This document shows, piece by piece, positions 1-8,970 of a stretch of DNA of 53,353 bases. Location of the stretch: positions 1 through 53,353 of the forward strand of contig CBFHNG010000004.1 in NCBI GenBank assembly GCA_965657165.1, given 5' to 3'. Every line of letters begins with the position of its first letter. Position 1 is the stretch's first letter. The notes under the pieces were generated by a model. The model ran no database searches and was not told the origin of the DNA. It worked only from the letters and a program-made list of their open reading frames with translations. The DNA is from UBA3537 sp965657165. Lineage in GTDB: Bacteria > Bacteroidota > Bacteroidia > Flavobacteriales > Flavobacteriaceae. The position numbers were made by a program, and so were the translations under genes.

Positions 1-373
1 CAGGAACGGAATTACCACCTTGTTGAGTTTGTTCATTTTTTGCGGTCAAAAATGTAAAATCTGTACAAATAATTTCTGTAGAATAGCGATCATTGTTGTT
101 GTCGTCTTGCCATTTTCTCGTTTTCAGTCGTCCTTCTACATAAACACGATCTCCTTTTTTGAGGTATTTTTCACAGATTTCAGCTGCCTTATTACGCACC
201 ACAACATTGTGCCATTCTGTATTAGTAACTTTTTCATTGGTTTGTTTATTGGTGTATGTTTCATTGGTCGCCAAAGGGAAACGACCTACACAATTACTAT
301 CGTCAAAATAATGAATTTTAACGTTATCACCCAAATGGCCTATGAGCATCACTTTGTTTAGTGTTCCAGACAT
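1..373 (-). CDS. ssb: single-stranded DNA-binding protein, 3' end cut by window edge
   Basis: The minus strand reads from ATG at 373 for 124 codons to the window edge without a stop. The protein begins MSGTLNKVMLIGHLGDN and continues with the OB-fold pattern of bacterial SSB: VGRFPLATNE, then TEWHNVVVRNKAAE, then LKKGDRVYVEGRLKTRKW, ending in a Gln-rich stretch (NEQTQQGG) where the flexible tail begins. SSB coats single-stranded DNA in replication, repair and recombination. The acidic C-terminal tip lies outside the window. It follows mutY on the same strand with a 54-base gap, and they may be co-transcribed. In several flavobacteria ssb is followed by gldD/gldE; whether that holds here cannot be seen. 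Confidence 0.95.
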   Translation of the reverse strand, partial: MSGTLNKVMLIGHLGDNVKIHYFDDSNCVGRFPLATNETYTNKQTNEKVTNTEWHNVVVRNKAAEICEKYLKKGDRVYVEGRLKTRKWQDDNNNDRYSTEIICTDFTFLTAKNEQTQQGGNSVP

Positions 374-427
374 AATTAGAATTTTAAGCAGATTTATAAA
401 ATATAAAGATATTCAAAAAAATAACAA

Positions 428-1477
428 TTACGATTGAAACTCCTTAATAAATCGATCTATGACAACAGGGACTGCGAATTTTGAAATTTTAGACCATTTT
501 ATGCCATTTTTCAAAGTGCTTGAAGTTTGAATAATCCAAAATTTGATATGAAGTTCTTGATGAGATAATTTATGAACAATATCTTTTTTGTTGTGTAGTG
601 ATATGGAATCAATGACTAAATTTTTAATAATTTTCTTTTCTATTTTTTGATTTAAGTCAAAAATAGTTTCAGATTTTGATGTTTCAACTAATGGAAACTG
701 ATATAGGTTTTGCCAAATTCCATTGGAAATGCGTTGTTCCAAAATTGTTTCTTGGTCTCTGGATTGAATCACCAAAAAATTAAAATACTTTTTTTTAATC
801 TTAATTTTTTTCAATTTTACAGGAAGCTCCTGAATCCTCCCAGTGTTGAACGCAACGCAATCCATGGCAATAGGGCATTTTGAACAATCTGGAGATTTGG
901 GTCTACATTGTATAGCACCAAACTCCATGATGGCTTGATTGTAGTCGCCAATATTTTTGTTTGGTAAAAGTGATGTGGCAATTGTTTTGAATTCTTTAAT
1001 TCCTTGTGTTGAATTTATAGGGATATCAATTCCATAAAAACGAGATAACACTCTATACACATTTCCATCGACAACGGCGGTTTTTTCTTCAAAGCAAATT
1101 GAGGCAATAGCACTTGCAGTATAGTCTCCAACCCCTTTGAGCGCTAATAAATCTTTATAGTTTTCTGGAAATATTCCGTTTAATTCTTTAGCAACAAATA
1201 TTGCGGTTTTGTGCAAATTTCGTGCTCTGGAATAATATCCTAGTCCTTGCCAATCTTTTAATACCTCGTCTTCTGATGCATTTGCAAGATCAAAAACAGA
1301 AGGATAATGCTCAATAAATTTTAAATAATAGGGCATTCCTTGCTGAATTTGGGTTTGTTGAAGTATGATTTCCGACAGCCAAATTTTGTAGGGATCTTTG
1401 GAGGCGCGCCACGGCAAATCTCTTTTGTGTACTGAATACCAATAGGTTAATTTTGAATTAAAGTTCATTTTTTTCAA
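428..1477 (-). CDS. mutY: A/G-specific adenine DNA glycosylase MutY
   Basis: A 349-residue protein of the usual MutY length. It removes adenine mispaired with 8-oxoguanine. Visible motifs in order: WLSEIILQQTQ (catalytic Glu, residues about 33-43), the helix-hairpin-helix LLALKGVGDYTASA (about 110-123), VVDGNVYRVLSR with the catalytic Asp (about 135-146), and the [4Fe-4S] loop CRPKSPDCSKCPIAMDC (about 191-207). The C-terminal third corresponds to the NUDIX-like 8-oxoG recognition domain. The start at 1477 gives MKKMNFNSKL; the Met three codons in is an alternative. It diverges from the HU gene and is followed by ssb. Confidence 0.95.
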   Translation of the reverse strand: MKKMNFNSKLTYWYSVHKRDLPWRASKDPYKIWLSEIILQQTQIQQGMPYYLKFIEHYPSVFDLANASEDEVLKDWQGLGYYSRARNLHKTAIFVAKELNGIFPENYKDLLALKGVGDYTASAIASICFEEKTAVVDGNVYRVLSRFYGIDIPINSTQGIKEFKTIATSLLPNKNIGDYNQAIMEFGAIQCRPKSPDCSKCPIAMDCVAFNTGRIQELPVKLKKIKIKKKYFNFLVIQSRDQETILEQRISNGIWQNLYQFPLVETSKSETIFDLNQKIEKKIIKNLVIDSISLHNKKDIVHKLSHQELHIKFWIIQTSSTLKNGIKWSKISKFAVPVVIDRFIKEFQS

Positions 1478-1529
1478 GCATTAGCAACAAAAATAAACTA
1501 TTCAACGGATAAATTTTAATTCTCAAGGA

Positions 1530-1561
1530 TTGAAATATTGAATATAAAATACATATATTTG
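1530..1561 (+). promoter_or_regulatory. candidate Bacteroidota promoter of the HU gene
   Basis: TTG at 1530-1532, 21 bases, then TATATTTG at 1554-1561, an exact match to the Bacteroidota -7 consensus TAnnTTTG. It lies 38 bases before the HU start codon. Recognised by eye only. Confidence 0.5.
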
Positions 1562-1599
1562 CAGGCCCTTAAATGACATTAACTTAAAAGTGCTATATA

Positions 1600-1890
1600 A
1601 TGACAAAAGCAGAAATTGTAACAAAAATTTCTAATGAATTAGGAATTGAAAAAGCAGACGTTTTGGCAACAGTGGAGTCTTTTATGGAAGAAGTGAAAGA
1701 ATCTCTAGAATCTGGCAATAACGTATACCTCAGAGGTTTTGGTAGTTTCGTGATTAAAACACGTGCAGAAAAAATTGGTAGAAACATATTAAAAAATACA
1801 TCTATCAAAATTCCTGCACATAACATACCATCATTTAAACCTTCAAAAGTATTTCTCGAAGGCGTAAAAAAGAAGGTAAAAGTAAATTAA
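1600..1890 (+). CDS. HU/IHF-family DNA-binding protein
   Basis: A 96-residue nucleoid protein beginning MTKAEIVTKISNELGIEKAD. It shows the HU fold: an N-terminal helical dimerisation part, then VYLRGFGSFVIKTRAEKIGRN leading into the DNA-binding beta arm, and IKIPAHNIPSFKPSK at the C-terminal end of the arm. The usual HU signature GRNPxTG is altered to GRNILKN, which is common in this subfamily of Bacteroidota. It bends and compacts DNA as a dimer. It precedes the very basic 29-residue protein by 22 bases, and a terminator follows that gene, so the two form a small transcription unit. Confidence 0.93.
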   Translation: MTKAEIVTKISNELGIEKADVLATVESFMEEVKESLESGNNVYLRGFGSFVIKTRAEKIGRNILKNTSIKIPAHNIPSFKPSKVFLEGVKKKVKVN

Positions 1891-1912
1891 TTAATTATAA
1901 AAAAAGGTATAT

Positions 1913-2002
1913 ATGCCCAGTGGAAAAAAACGTAAAAGACACAAGGTAGCTACGCACAAGCGTAAGAAACGTCGTCGTGCAAATCGACACAAAAAAAAGT
2001 AA
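1913..2002 (+). CDS. 29-residue very basic protein, AURKAIP1/COX24-like ribosome-associated family
   Basis: ATG at 1913 to TAA at 2000-2002 encodes 29 residues starting MPSGKKRKRHKVATHKRKKRR and ending in RHKKK; about two thirds are Lys, Arg or His. The pattern KKRKRHKVATHKRKKR resembles the small AURKAIP1/COX24-domain proteins annotated between HU and RNase E/G genes in Bacteroidota. Such composition fits a protein buried in rRNA, so a ribosomal role is likely, but I infer this from composition, context and family resemblance. It is too short for most gene finders. It lies 22 bases after the HU gene and is followed by a terminator. Confidence 0.85.
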   Translation: MPSGKKRKRHKVATHKRKKRRRANRHKKK

Positions 2003-2009
2003 ATTGATT

Positions 2010-2030
2010 AAGTAGCTTTTGCTACTTTTT
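2010..2030 (+). terminator. intrinsic terminator after the HU/basic-protein unit
   Basis: AAGTAGC (2010-2016), TTTT loop, GCTACTT (2021-2027) followed by a T run to 2030. The 188 bases from here to the RNase G start contain no gene that I can see. Confidence 0.75.
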
Positions 2031-2218
2031 CAGTTTTAAAATAAACGTTCATTGAAATCAAATTCATGTTTTGTTAATTTTACCTAATTGACAAGCTGAA
2101 TTTAACGGGATTAAATCCTGTGAAAATTTAATTTACAAGAAAATATATTCTAGTAAATATAAATTATTGTATCATCCATCTGTGCAACACTACTGTTGTA
2201 TAGATTAAAATTAACACT

Positions 2219-3766
2219 ATGAATAAAGAATTAATAATTCGATCCAGTTCAGACAATGTTGATTTTGCCTTATTAAAAGATGGAAAACTAATTGAATTTC
2301 AAAAAGACAAGGAGAATAATAAATTTTCTGTTGGTGATGTGTTTTTAGCCAAAGTAAGAAAATCTATTCCAGGACTCAACGCTGCATTTATTAATGTAGG
2401 GTATCACAAAGATGCATTTTTGCATTATCATGATTTGGGACCAAAACTGCCTTCTTTATTGAAATTCATAAAACGTGTAAGCACAGGTAAACAAAAAGAC
2501 TTTTCTCTTAAAGATTTTTCTTATGAAAAAGACATCCATAAAGATGGTAAAATAGATAAAGTTATTCATCCAAATCAAACTTTATTGGTTCAAATTGTAA
2601 AAGAACCAATATCATCTAAGGGGCCTAGAATTAGTTCAGAAATATCATTTGCGGGGCGCTATTTGGTATTAGTACCATTTTCGGATCGTATTTCAATTTC
2701 TCAAAAAATTGAAAGTCGTGCAGAAAAAGAACGATTAAAACGATTGGTAAAAAGTATTACACCCAAAGGATTTGGGGTCATTATAAGAACCGTTGCCAAA
2801 GGAAAAAAGGTAGCAGAACTTGATAAAGATTTACAAAATTTGTATACAAAATGGGAAGCTGTATGTAAAAGCATTCCAAAGGCACATATGCCAAGCAAAG
2901 TTTTGGGTGAAATGAACAAAGCTTCATCTATTTTGAGAGACATATTTAACGACAGTTTTACAAAAATAACTGTAGACGATAAGGACCTTTGCGAAAAAAT
3001 AAAAGATTATGTATTTGAAATCGCACCTCACAAAGAATCTATTGTTAAACATTACAATTCCAAAACCCCAATTTTTGAAAAATATGGAATTGAACGTCAA
3101 ATAAAAACATCCTTTGGCAAAACAGTTTCATTACCAAAAGGAGCGTATCTTATTGTAGAGCACACCGAAGCACTTCATGTTGTAGATGTCAATAGTGGCA
3201 ATAGAACAAGTAAAGAAAAAAACCAAGAAGATACCGCTATCGAGGTAAATTTAATTGCAGCAACAGAGCTTGCAAGACAATTTAGACTACGCGATATGGG
3301 TGGAATTATTGTGGTAGATTTCATTGACATGAATAGTGCCGAGAATCGCAAAAAACTGTTCAATCATTTAAGAGATGAAATGAAAGATGATCGGGCAAAA
3401 CATAAGATTTTGCCACCGAGTAAATTTGGACTTATTCAAATCACACGTCAGCGTGTTCGTCCAGAAATGAATATCAAAACAAAAGAAGCAAATCCTAACG
3501 GAATTAATGGTTCTGAGGTAGAAGCTCCAATTGTTTTGATAGACAAAATTAATCATCAACTCGATCAAATTATCAAAAAAGGACATAAAAAGGTGACTTT
3601 AAACACACATCCTTTTATTGCCGCCTTTATTACAAAAGGGTTCCCATCAATTCGTTTGAAATGGTATTTTCAATACAAAAAATGGGTAAAAATTATGCCA
3701 AGAGATGCTTACACATACTTAGAATATCGTTTTAAAAACGATAACGGCAAAACAATTAAATTGTAA
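2219..3766 (+). CDS. rng: ribonuclease E/G family endoribonuclease
   Basis: 515 residues, close to the E. coli RNase G length and with no RNase E-type scaffold tail. The N-terminal region has an S1-like domain (GDVFLAKVRKSIPGLNAAFINVG, about 40-62). The two catalytic Asp motifs are present: VVDVNSGN (about 321-328) and GGIIVVDFIDM (about 360-370), followed by ITRQRVRPEM. It cuts single-stranded RNA in rRNA maturation and mRNA decay. The Zn-link CPxC motif that joins RNase E subunits is absent: after RPEMNIKTKEANPNG there is GINGSEVEAPIVLI without cysteine. It has its own leader after the upstream terminator and a strong terminator of its own. The symbol follows the short family form. Confidence 0.93.
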   Translation: MNKELIIRSSSDNVDFALLKDGKLIEFQKDKENNKFSVGDVFLAKVRKSIPGLNAAFINVGYHKDAFLHYHDLGPKLPSLLKFIKRVSTGKQKDFSLKDFSYEKDIHKDGKIDKVIHPNQTLLVQIVKEPISSKGPRISSEISFAGRYLVLVPFSDRISISQKIESRAEKERLKRLVKSITPKGFGVIIRTVAKGKKVAELDKDLQNLYTKWEAVCKSIPKAHMPSKVLGEMNKASSILRDIFNDSFTKITVDDKDLCEKIKDYVFEIAPHKESIVKHYNSKTPIFEKYGIERQIKTSFGKTVSLPKGAYLIVEHTEALHVVDVNSGNRTSKEKNQEDTAIEVNLIAATELARQFRLRDMGGIIVVDFIDMNSAENRKKLFNHLRDEMKDDRAKHKILPPSKFGLIQITRQRVRPEMNIKTKEANPNGINGSEVEAPIVLIDKINHQLDQIIKKGHKKVTLNTHPFIAAFITKGFPSIRLKWYFQYKKWVKIMPRDAYTYLEYRFKNDNGKTIKL

Positions 3767-3770
3767 CAAA

Positions 3771-3806
3771 AAAAGCCTTATGCATTTTTGCATAAGGCTT
3801 TTTTTT
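3771..3806 (+). terminator. strong intrinsic terminator after RNase G
   Basis: Perfect 10-bp stem GCCTTATGCA (3775-3784) and TGCATAAGGC (3789-3798) with a TTTT loop, preceded by an A run and followed by eight T. It begins a few bases after the rng stop codon. Confidence 0.93.
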
Positions 3807-3974
3807 ATGGGTTATTTTCACCACACATAAATGTGCTTAATTTTTGAAAAGTTTGTATTAAATGTTAATTAAAAGATTAAACAATTCATAAAATTGTGTT
3901 AAAATAAAAGTCTTTGCTTTATTAAGTTATTCTAATTTTAATACTTTTAAGTTTAAATTCTAAACCCAAATGCT

Positions 3975-4505
3975 ATGAATAGGTTAATTTGTTTTAAATC
4001 TTATAAATTTAATTTAATATCAAAAACCATTTTATTATTTAGCTTAACACTTACATTTTTTTCCTGTAATAAAAATGATGATAGTGTTGATGTGCTTAAT
4101 AAGGTTGAGATTGCCAAATTAGAAAACAACAATTTTATTATATTAAAAGAAAAGGATCTAATAAGTAAGATCGAAAACACTCAAATAGCTAAAAAATCAA
4201 AAATTAAAATTACAGATTTATACATTGATGTAAGTGAAGCTATTGGAGATGAAAATTTAGAAATAACCCAGCTGATTGCTAGTAATAGTGATGGTAGTAT
4301 TAAGATAGGTTATTTATTGGAACAAAAAAATACAAGTTTTTATGTTAGTGCAACTGCTTCTACACTTGTTTGTGAAGGATGTAGAAGAGGCTGTAGCCCA
4401 CGAAGAGAGCCAAATGGTGATGGATATTGCACAGAATGTAAAGGAAAATACAAGACCTGCACCAAAACAGAAAGTGAAGGCCCTCCTCCAGTTTTAAGAG
4501 ATTAA
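3975..4505 (+). CDS. unrecognised lipoprotein with Cys-rich C-terminal tail
   Basis: 176 residues; I do not recognise the family. Residues 1-31 form a signal peptide ending in LTFFSC, a lipobox, and the mature N-terminus CNKNDD has the acidic tract that acts as a surface-export signal in flavobacterial lipoproteins. The middle is a hydrophilic region (about 32-130). The last 45 residues carry six cysteines in the pattern CEGCRRGC, then YCTECKGKYKTC, and end PPPVLRD. That arrangement could be disulfide-bonded or metal-binding. It stands alone between the rng terminator and the converging leu operon. It is best read as a lineage-specific surface lipoprotein. Confidence 0.7.
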   Translation: MNRLICFKSYKFNLISKTILLFSLTLTFFSCNKNDDSVDVLNKVEIAKLENNNFIILKEKDLISKIENTQIAKKSKIKITDLYIDVSEAIGDENLEITQLIASNSDGSIKIGYLLEQKNTSFYVSATASTLVCEGCRRGCSPRREPNGDGYCTECKGKYKTCTKTESEGPPPVLRD

Positions 4506-4551
4506 TATATGCGCTTTTTTAGATTTTAGTATAACTTTACTGTAATGGATT

Positions 4552-5670
4552 TTAAATAATCGTAGACTGTCCTAAATATATATTAGAAAAATTTAGATTA
4601 GAATCCTCAGGGTTATTGATAAAATCTTCAATAAAATCGCCTACTTTACTTGTCGTTACGTTGTCGTATTTTTGATTTAAATCTGGTGTAGTAATCTGTA
4701 AATGTAAAGATTTGTCTACTGCTTTTCTAATCATATCGGCTTCTTCTTTCAAGTCAAAATGATCTAGTAGCATTGCTGCAGAAAGTATTGAAGCAACAGG
4801 ATTTGCAATCCCTTTTCCTGTAGCTTGAGGATATGAGCCGTGTATGGGTTCAAACATTGCATATTTTTTTCCAACAGATGCAGAGGCCAATAGGCCAATG
4901 GAACCTCCAATAACGCTAGCTTCGTCGCTGATGATGTCGCCAAATAAGTTCTCTGTAAGAATGACATCAAATTGGGTAGGATTTAAAATCATTTGCATGG
5001 CAGCGTTATCTACAAAAAGGAATGCAAGTTCTACATCAGAATATTCTTTTCCTATTTCAGTTACGACCTTTCGCCAAAGTCTAGAGCTTTCCAAAACATT
5101 GGCTTTATCGACGAGTGTTACTTTTTTGTTTCTTTTTTGAGCTGCTTTAAAAGCAAGGTGCGTAATACGTTCAATTTCTTCACGTGTGTAGGTGCAAAGA
5201 TCAGAGGCCATGTTACCATCTTCACTTATTTTCTTTTCTCCAAAATACAATCCGCCTGTAAGTTCTCTATAAATACTAATATCTGTACCTCTAATGATGC
5301 TTTTCTTTAGAGGAGACTTTTTAAGTAATTTGTCATAAGCCTTAACGGGTCTGATATTTGCAAACAGCTCTAGTTCTTTTCTTAGCTTTAGTAAGCCTTG
5401 CTCTGGACGTACTTTTGCCGATGGATTATTATCATATTTTGGATCACCAATAGCGCCAAAAAGAATGGCATCAGTGGATTTGCACAAATTAAGCGTGCTT
5501 TCTGGCAATGGGTCGTTGTGGTTGTCTATTGCAATGGCACCAACATCGGCGTAGGTGTATTCAAATTTATGATTGAAATTTTGAGCAATTGCATCCAAAA
5601 CCTTAACAGCCTGTTCTGTAACTTCTGGACCAATACCATCTCCTGGGAGTACAGCAATTTTTAAGTTCAT
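4552..5670 (-). CDS. leuB: 3-isopropylmalate dehydrogenase
   Basis: 372 residues. It oxidises and decarboxylates 3-isopropylmalate to 2-oxoisocaproate with NAD+, the third step specific to leucine synthesis. The N-terminus IAVLPGDGIGPEV and the nucleotide/substrate motifs ELTGGLYFGEKK (about 136-147), VDKANVLESSRLWR (about 188-201) and NLFGDIISDEASVIGGSIGL (about 240-259) are those of LeuB, as is EPIHGSYPQATGKGIANP. It overlaps leuD by four bases (start ATG within the leuD stop region), so it is the last gene of leuA-leuC-leuD-leuB. The C-terminal tail is slightly longer than in E. coli. Confidence 0.97.
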   Translation of the reverse strand: MNLKIAVLPGDGIGPEVTEQAVKVLDAIAQNFNHKFEYTYADVGAIAIDNHNDPLPESTLNLCKSTDAILFGAIGDPKYDNNPSAKVRPEQGLLKLRKELELFANIRPVKAYDKLLKKSPLKKSIIRGTDISIYRELTGGLYFGEKKISEDGNMASDLCTYTREEIERITHLAFKAAQKRNKKVTLVDKANVLESSRLWRKVVTEIGKEYSDVELAFLFVDNAAMQMILNPTQFDVILTENLFGDIISDEASVIGGSIGLLASASVGKKYAMFEPIHGSYPQATGKGIANPVASILSAAMLLDHFDLKEEADMIRKAVDKSLHLQITTPDLNQKYDNVTTSKVGDFIEDFINNPEDSNLNFSNIYLGQSTII

Positions 5671-6263
5671 AGTGAATGTATTTTTTTAAGTTCAAAGGCT
5701 TCAATTTTATCTTTTTTGCTTAACAAATAATCAATATCATCGTATCCGTTGATGAGGCATGTTTTTTTGTAGGGATCAATGTCGAAAGTTGTTTCGATTT
5801 GCGTGTCCAAAACAGTCAAAGTTTGTGTCTCAAGATTAATCTCGAATTGTACATTGGCATTGTTGTTTATGGCTGCAAAGAGTTCCTCAAGAATTTCTTT
5901 AGAAACTTGAATTGGCAACAAACCATTGTTGAGTGCATTTCCTTTAAAAATATCTGCAAAAAAGCTCGAGATGATGACTTTAAAGCCGTATCCTACAAGT
6001 GCCCAAGCGGCGTGTTCGCGACTAGATCCGCAACCAAAATTATCACCAGCAACAAGAATGCTACCAGTATGTTTGTTATTATTCAGAGCAAAATTTGGAA
6101 TTAAATGATTTTGTTTATCATAACGCCAATCTCTAAATAAATTATCTCCAAATCCTTTTTTATCAGTAGCCTTTAAAAAACGCGCTGGAATAATTTGATC
6201 GGTATCAACATTTGAGATATTTAATGGAATTGTTGTGGATATTAGAGTTGAAAATTTTTCCAT
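5667..6263 (-). CDS. leuD: 3-isopropylmalate dehydratase small subunit
   Basis: 198 residues, the usual LeuD length. It forms the swivel domain of isopropylmalate isomerase together with LeuC. Motifs seen: NVDTDQIIPARFLK (about 18-31), GDNFGCGSSREHAAWAL (about 73-89) and GYGFKVIISSFFADIFKGNALNNGLLP. The start overlaps the leuC stop by one base (TAATG arrangement on the minus strand) and its end overlaps leuB by four bases, which indicates tight translational coupling. Confidence 0.97.
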   Translation of the reverse strand: MEKFSTLISTTIPLNISNVDTDQIIPARFLKATDKKGFGDNLFRDWRYDKQNHLIPNFALNNNKHTGSILVAGDNFGCGSSREHAAWALVGYGFKVIISSFFADIFKGNALNNGLLPIQVSKEILEELFAAINNNANVQFEINLETQTLTVLDTQIETTFDIDPYKKTCLINGYDDIDYLLSKKDKIEAFELKKIHSL

Positions 6264-7645
6264 TATGCAAGTTGTTTTGAGATGTCTACAATTGTGCCTT
6301 CTACGGCAGTTGCTGCTGCAACCAAAGGGCTAGCGAGTATTGTTCGAGATCCTTGTCCTTGTCGGCCCTCAAAGTTTCTATTTGAAGTAGATACACAATA
6401 TTCTCCTTGTGGAATTTTATCATCATTCATTGCTAAGCAAGCTGAACAACCAGGTTGTCTGAGTTCAAATCCTGCGGATTCAAAAATATCTTTTAGTCCT
6501 TCTTCAATAATTTGCGCCTCTACTTTTCGGCTTCCAGGAACTAGCCATGCAGTAACGTTTTTGGCTTTTTGTTTACCTTTAATATAGTTTGCTGCTACAC
6601 GAAAATCTTCAATTCTAGAGTTCGTACAACTTCCAATAAAAACATAATTTATAGGTTTTCCGATCAAAGATTCTCCTTCTAAAAAGTTCATGTATGCCAG
6701 AGATTTTTTATCGGATTCATTTTCTGAATTTGGAATATTTTCAGAAATTTTAATTCCCATTCCGGGGTTTGTACCGTAAGTAATCATTGGGGCGATGTCT
6801 TCGGCATCAAAAACGTACTCTTTGTCAAATGTAGCGCCTTCATCTGATGGGAGCGTTTTCCAGTAGGCGACTTTGTTTTCAAAATCTTTTCCTTTAGGAG
6901 CAAATTCTCGACCTTTTATATATTCAAATGTCGTTTCATCAGGCGCAATCATACCGCCTCTAGCACCCATTTCAATACTCATATTACAGACGGTCATACG
7001 ACCTTCCATACTCATATTTTCAAACACATCGCCTGCATATTCACAAAAATAGCCTGTGCCAGAATTTGTTCCTAGCTTGGAAATTATATACAAAATGACA
7101 TCTTTTGGCAAAACACCTTTTTTCAGTGTTCCATTTACTGTTACTCTAAGACTTTTGGGCTTTGTTAAAAGCAGACATTGACTTGCAAAAACTTGTGCTA
7201 CTTGACTGGTGCCAATTCCAAATGCGATTGTCCCAAACGCACCGTGTGTGGAGGTGTGACTATCGCCACAAACCATGGTCGTACCAGGTTGAGTAATACC
7301 AAGTTCTGGTGCCATGACATGAACAATACCATTGTATTTATGTCCAAGTTCGTATAGGGTGATATTATTTTTTTTGCAATTTTTTGCCAATTGTTGCAAT
7401 TGATGCCTCGATAATTCATCGCTTACCGGGAGGTGCTGATTTTGTGTTGGTGTATTGTGATCAGCAGTGGCCACAATTTGGTTGGGTCTAAATATCGGAA
7501 TATTCCTATTTTCCAATTCACTAAATGCTTGAGGACTGGTAACCTCATGAATCAAGTGTCTGTCAATATACAAGATTTGTGGACCATTTTCAATAGTGTC
7601 GACTACATGTGCATCCCAAACCTTATCAAATAAAGTTTTTTTCAT
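6263..7645 (-). CDS. leuC: 3-isopropylmalate dehydratase large subunit
   Basis: 460 residues from ATG at 7645, beginning MKKTLFDKVWDAHVV, the family's normal start. The frame stays open upstream to 7735, but that extension would run into leuA and matches nothing. The aconitase-type [4Fe-4S] cysteines are seen: MVCGDSHTSTHGAFG (about 127-141), FIGSCTNSRIEDF (about 340-352) and QPGCSACLAMN (about 402-412). With LeuD it isomerises 2- to 3-isopropylmalate. Seven bases separate it from the leuA stop codon. Confidence 0.96.
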   Translation of the reverse strand: MKKTLFDKVWDAHVVDTIENGPQILYIDRHLIHEVTSPQAFSELENRNIPIFRPNQIVATADHNTPTQNQHLPVSDELSRHQLQQLAKNCKKNNITLYELGHKYNGIVHVMAPELGITQPGTTMVCGDSHTSTHGAFGTIAFGIGTSQVAQVFASQCLLLTKPKSLRVTVNGTLKKGVLPKDVILYIISKLGTNSGTGYFCEYAGDVFENMSMEGRMTVCNMSIEMGARGGMIAPDETTFEYIKGREFAPKGKDFENKVAYWKTLPSDEGATFDKEYVFDAEDIAPMITYGTNPGMGIKISENIPNSENESDKKSLAYMNFLEGESLIGKPINYVFIGSCTNSRIEDFRVAANYIKGKQKAKNVTAWLVPGSRKVEAQIIEEGLKDIFESAGFELRQPGCSACLAMNDDKIPQGEYCVSTSNRNFEGRQGQGSRTILASPLVAAATAVEGTIVDISKQLA

Positions 7646-7652
7646 GATATAA

Positions 7653-8822
7653 TTAGCGAAGTTCGTTATAAATTGAACTAGATTCAATAATTGTATGGAT
7701 GTCGCTATCATTGACTTCTTTTTTTGCATCAGCATATTTTAAAAAGTCTTTATAAACAACATCAAGTTGTAATTTTGTCAATTCGTATCCTACATTTTTG
7801 GCTCTGTAAGCCAATGCTGCTCGCCCACTTCTTGCGGTAAGAACAATAGCGGATTCTGTGACTCCAACATCTTTAGGATCAATAATTTCGTAGGTTTCTC
7901 TATTCTTTATTACACCATCTTGATGGATTCCAGAACTATGTGCAAACGCGTTTGCACCAACTATAGCCTTGTTTGGTTGAGCATATATGCCCATGTGTTC
8001 TGATACAAGTTGACTCAGCCCAAAAAGCATTGAAGTATTAATGTTGGTATCTAGATTTAAGTAGGGGTGTTGTTTCATTATCATCACTACTTCTTCAAGG
8101 GCAGTATTTCCAGCACGTTCGCCAATACCATTGATTGTACACTCAATTTGTCTAGCGCCATTTATAGCACCTTCAATAGAATTGGCAGTGGCCAACCCTA
8201 AATCGTTGTGACAATGACAAGATAAAATGGCTTTATCAATACCTTTTACATTTTCTTTAAGGTATTTGATTTTTGCACCATATTCGTGTGGAAGACAATA
8301 GCCTGTTGTATCTGGAATATTAAGAACAGTAGCTCCTGCTTTTATGACTGCTTCACAAACTCTTGCAAGATAATCGTTGTCTGTTCGCCCAGCATCCTCT
8401 GCATAAAATTCAACATCTTCAACAAAAGATTTTGCATAACTCACAGCGGCAACTGCTCGTTCAATGATCGCTTCTCTGTTGGAACGAAATTTAAATTTAA
8501 TATGCGAGTCTGAAGTGCCAATACCGGTGTGTATTCTCGGTTTTTTTGCATGTTGAAGTGCTTCAGCTGCAACCTTGATGTCGTTCTCAACAGACCTTGT
8601 TAGGCCACAAACGGTTGCATTTTTAACAATTTTTGAAATTGCTTCAACAGATAAAAAATCACCTGGGCTAGACACAGGAAATCCAGCCTCAATGACGTCT
8701 ACACCAAGCAAATCCAACTGCTCTGCAATAATCATTTTTTGATCAGTGTTTAACTTGCACCCAGGCACTTGTTCTCCATCTCTTAGAGTTGTATCAAATA
8801 TTTGGACGTTTGTGTTAGACAT
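7653..8822 (-). CDS. leuA: 2-isopropylmalate synthase, short form without regulatory domain
   Basis: 389 residues. It condenses 2-oxoisovalerate with acetyl-CoA, the committed step to leucine. The HMGL-like TIM barrel is complete: IFDTTLRDGEQVPG (about 8-21), the metal ligands in SCHCHNDLGLATANS (about 200-214), NGIGERAGNTALEEVVM and SGIHQDGVIKN (about 292-302). It stops about 130 residues before the end of the E. coli enzyme, so the C-terminal leucine-binding LeuA dimer domain is missing; the reading frame ends cleanly, and this short form is usual in flavobacteria. It is the first gene of the leu operon, with a 148-base divergent region upstream. Confidence 0.93.
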   Translation of the reverse strand: MSNTNVQIFDTTLRDGEQVPGCKLNTDQKMIIAEQLDLLGVDVIEAGFPVSSPGDFLSVEAISKIVKNATVCGLTRSVENDIKVAAEALQHAKKPRIHTGIGTSDSHIKFKFRSNREAIIERAVAAVSYAKSFVEDVEFYAEDAGRTDNDYLARVCEAVIKAGATVLNIPDTTGYCLPHEYGAKIKYLKENVKGIDKAILSCHCHNDLGLATANSIEGAINGARQIECTINGIGERAGNTALEEVVMIMKQHPYLNLDTNINTSMLFGLSQLVSEHMGIYAQPNKAIVGANAFAHSSGIHQDGVIKNRETYEIIDPKDVGVTESAIVLTARSGRAALAYRAKNVGYELTKLQLDVVYKDFLKYADAKKEVNDSDIHTIIESSSIYNELR

Positions 8823-8970
8823 ATCTGTAAATATATTATATATTGTCTTGCGAATTTAATTTTTTTTAAAATAAATTACCTCAAATAAAATTAATAATTT
8901 TACGACGTTTATCTTTACAAATTAAAAATTAATTAATTGATTTTCAGTTAATTACGAATGATATTTAATT

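Noticed and set aside
7646..7735. Extended N-terminus for leuC
   Set aside because: The extra 30 residues overlap leuA and are not LeuC-like; the ATG at 7645 matches the family start.
7653..8822. leuA as a gene truncated by mutation
   Set aside because: The frame ends cleanly with normal spacing to leuC, and short LeuA without the regulatory domain is common in flavobacteria.
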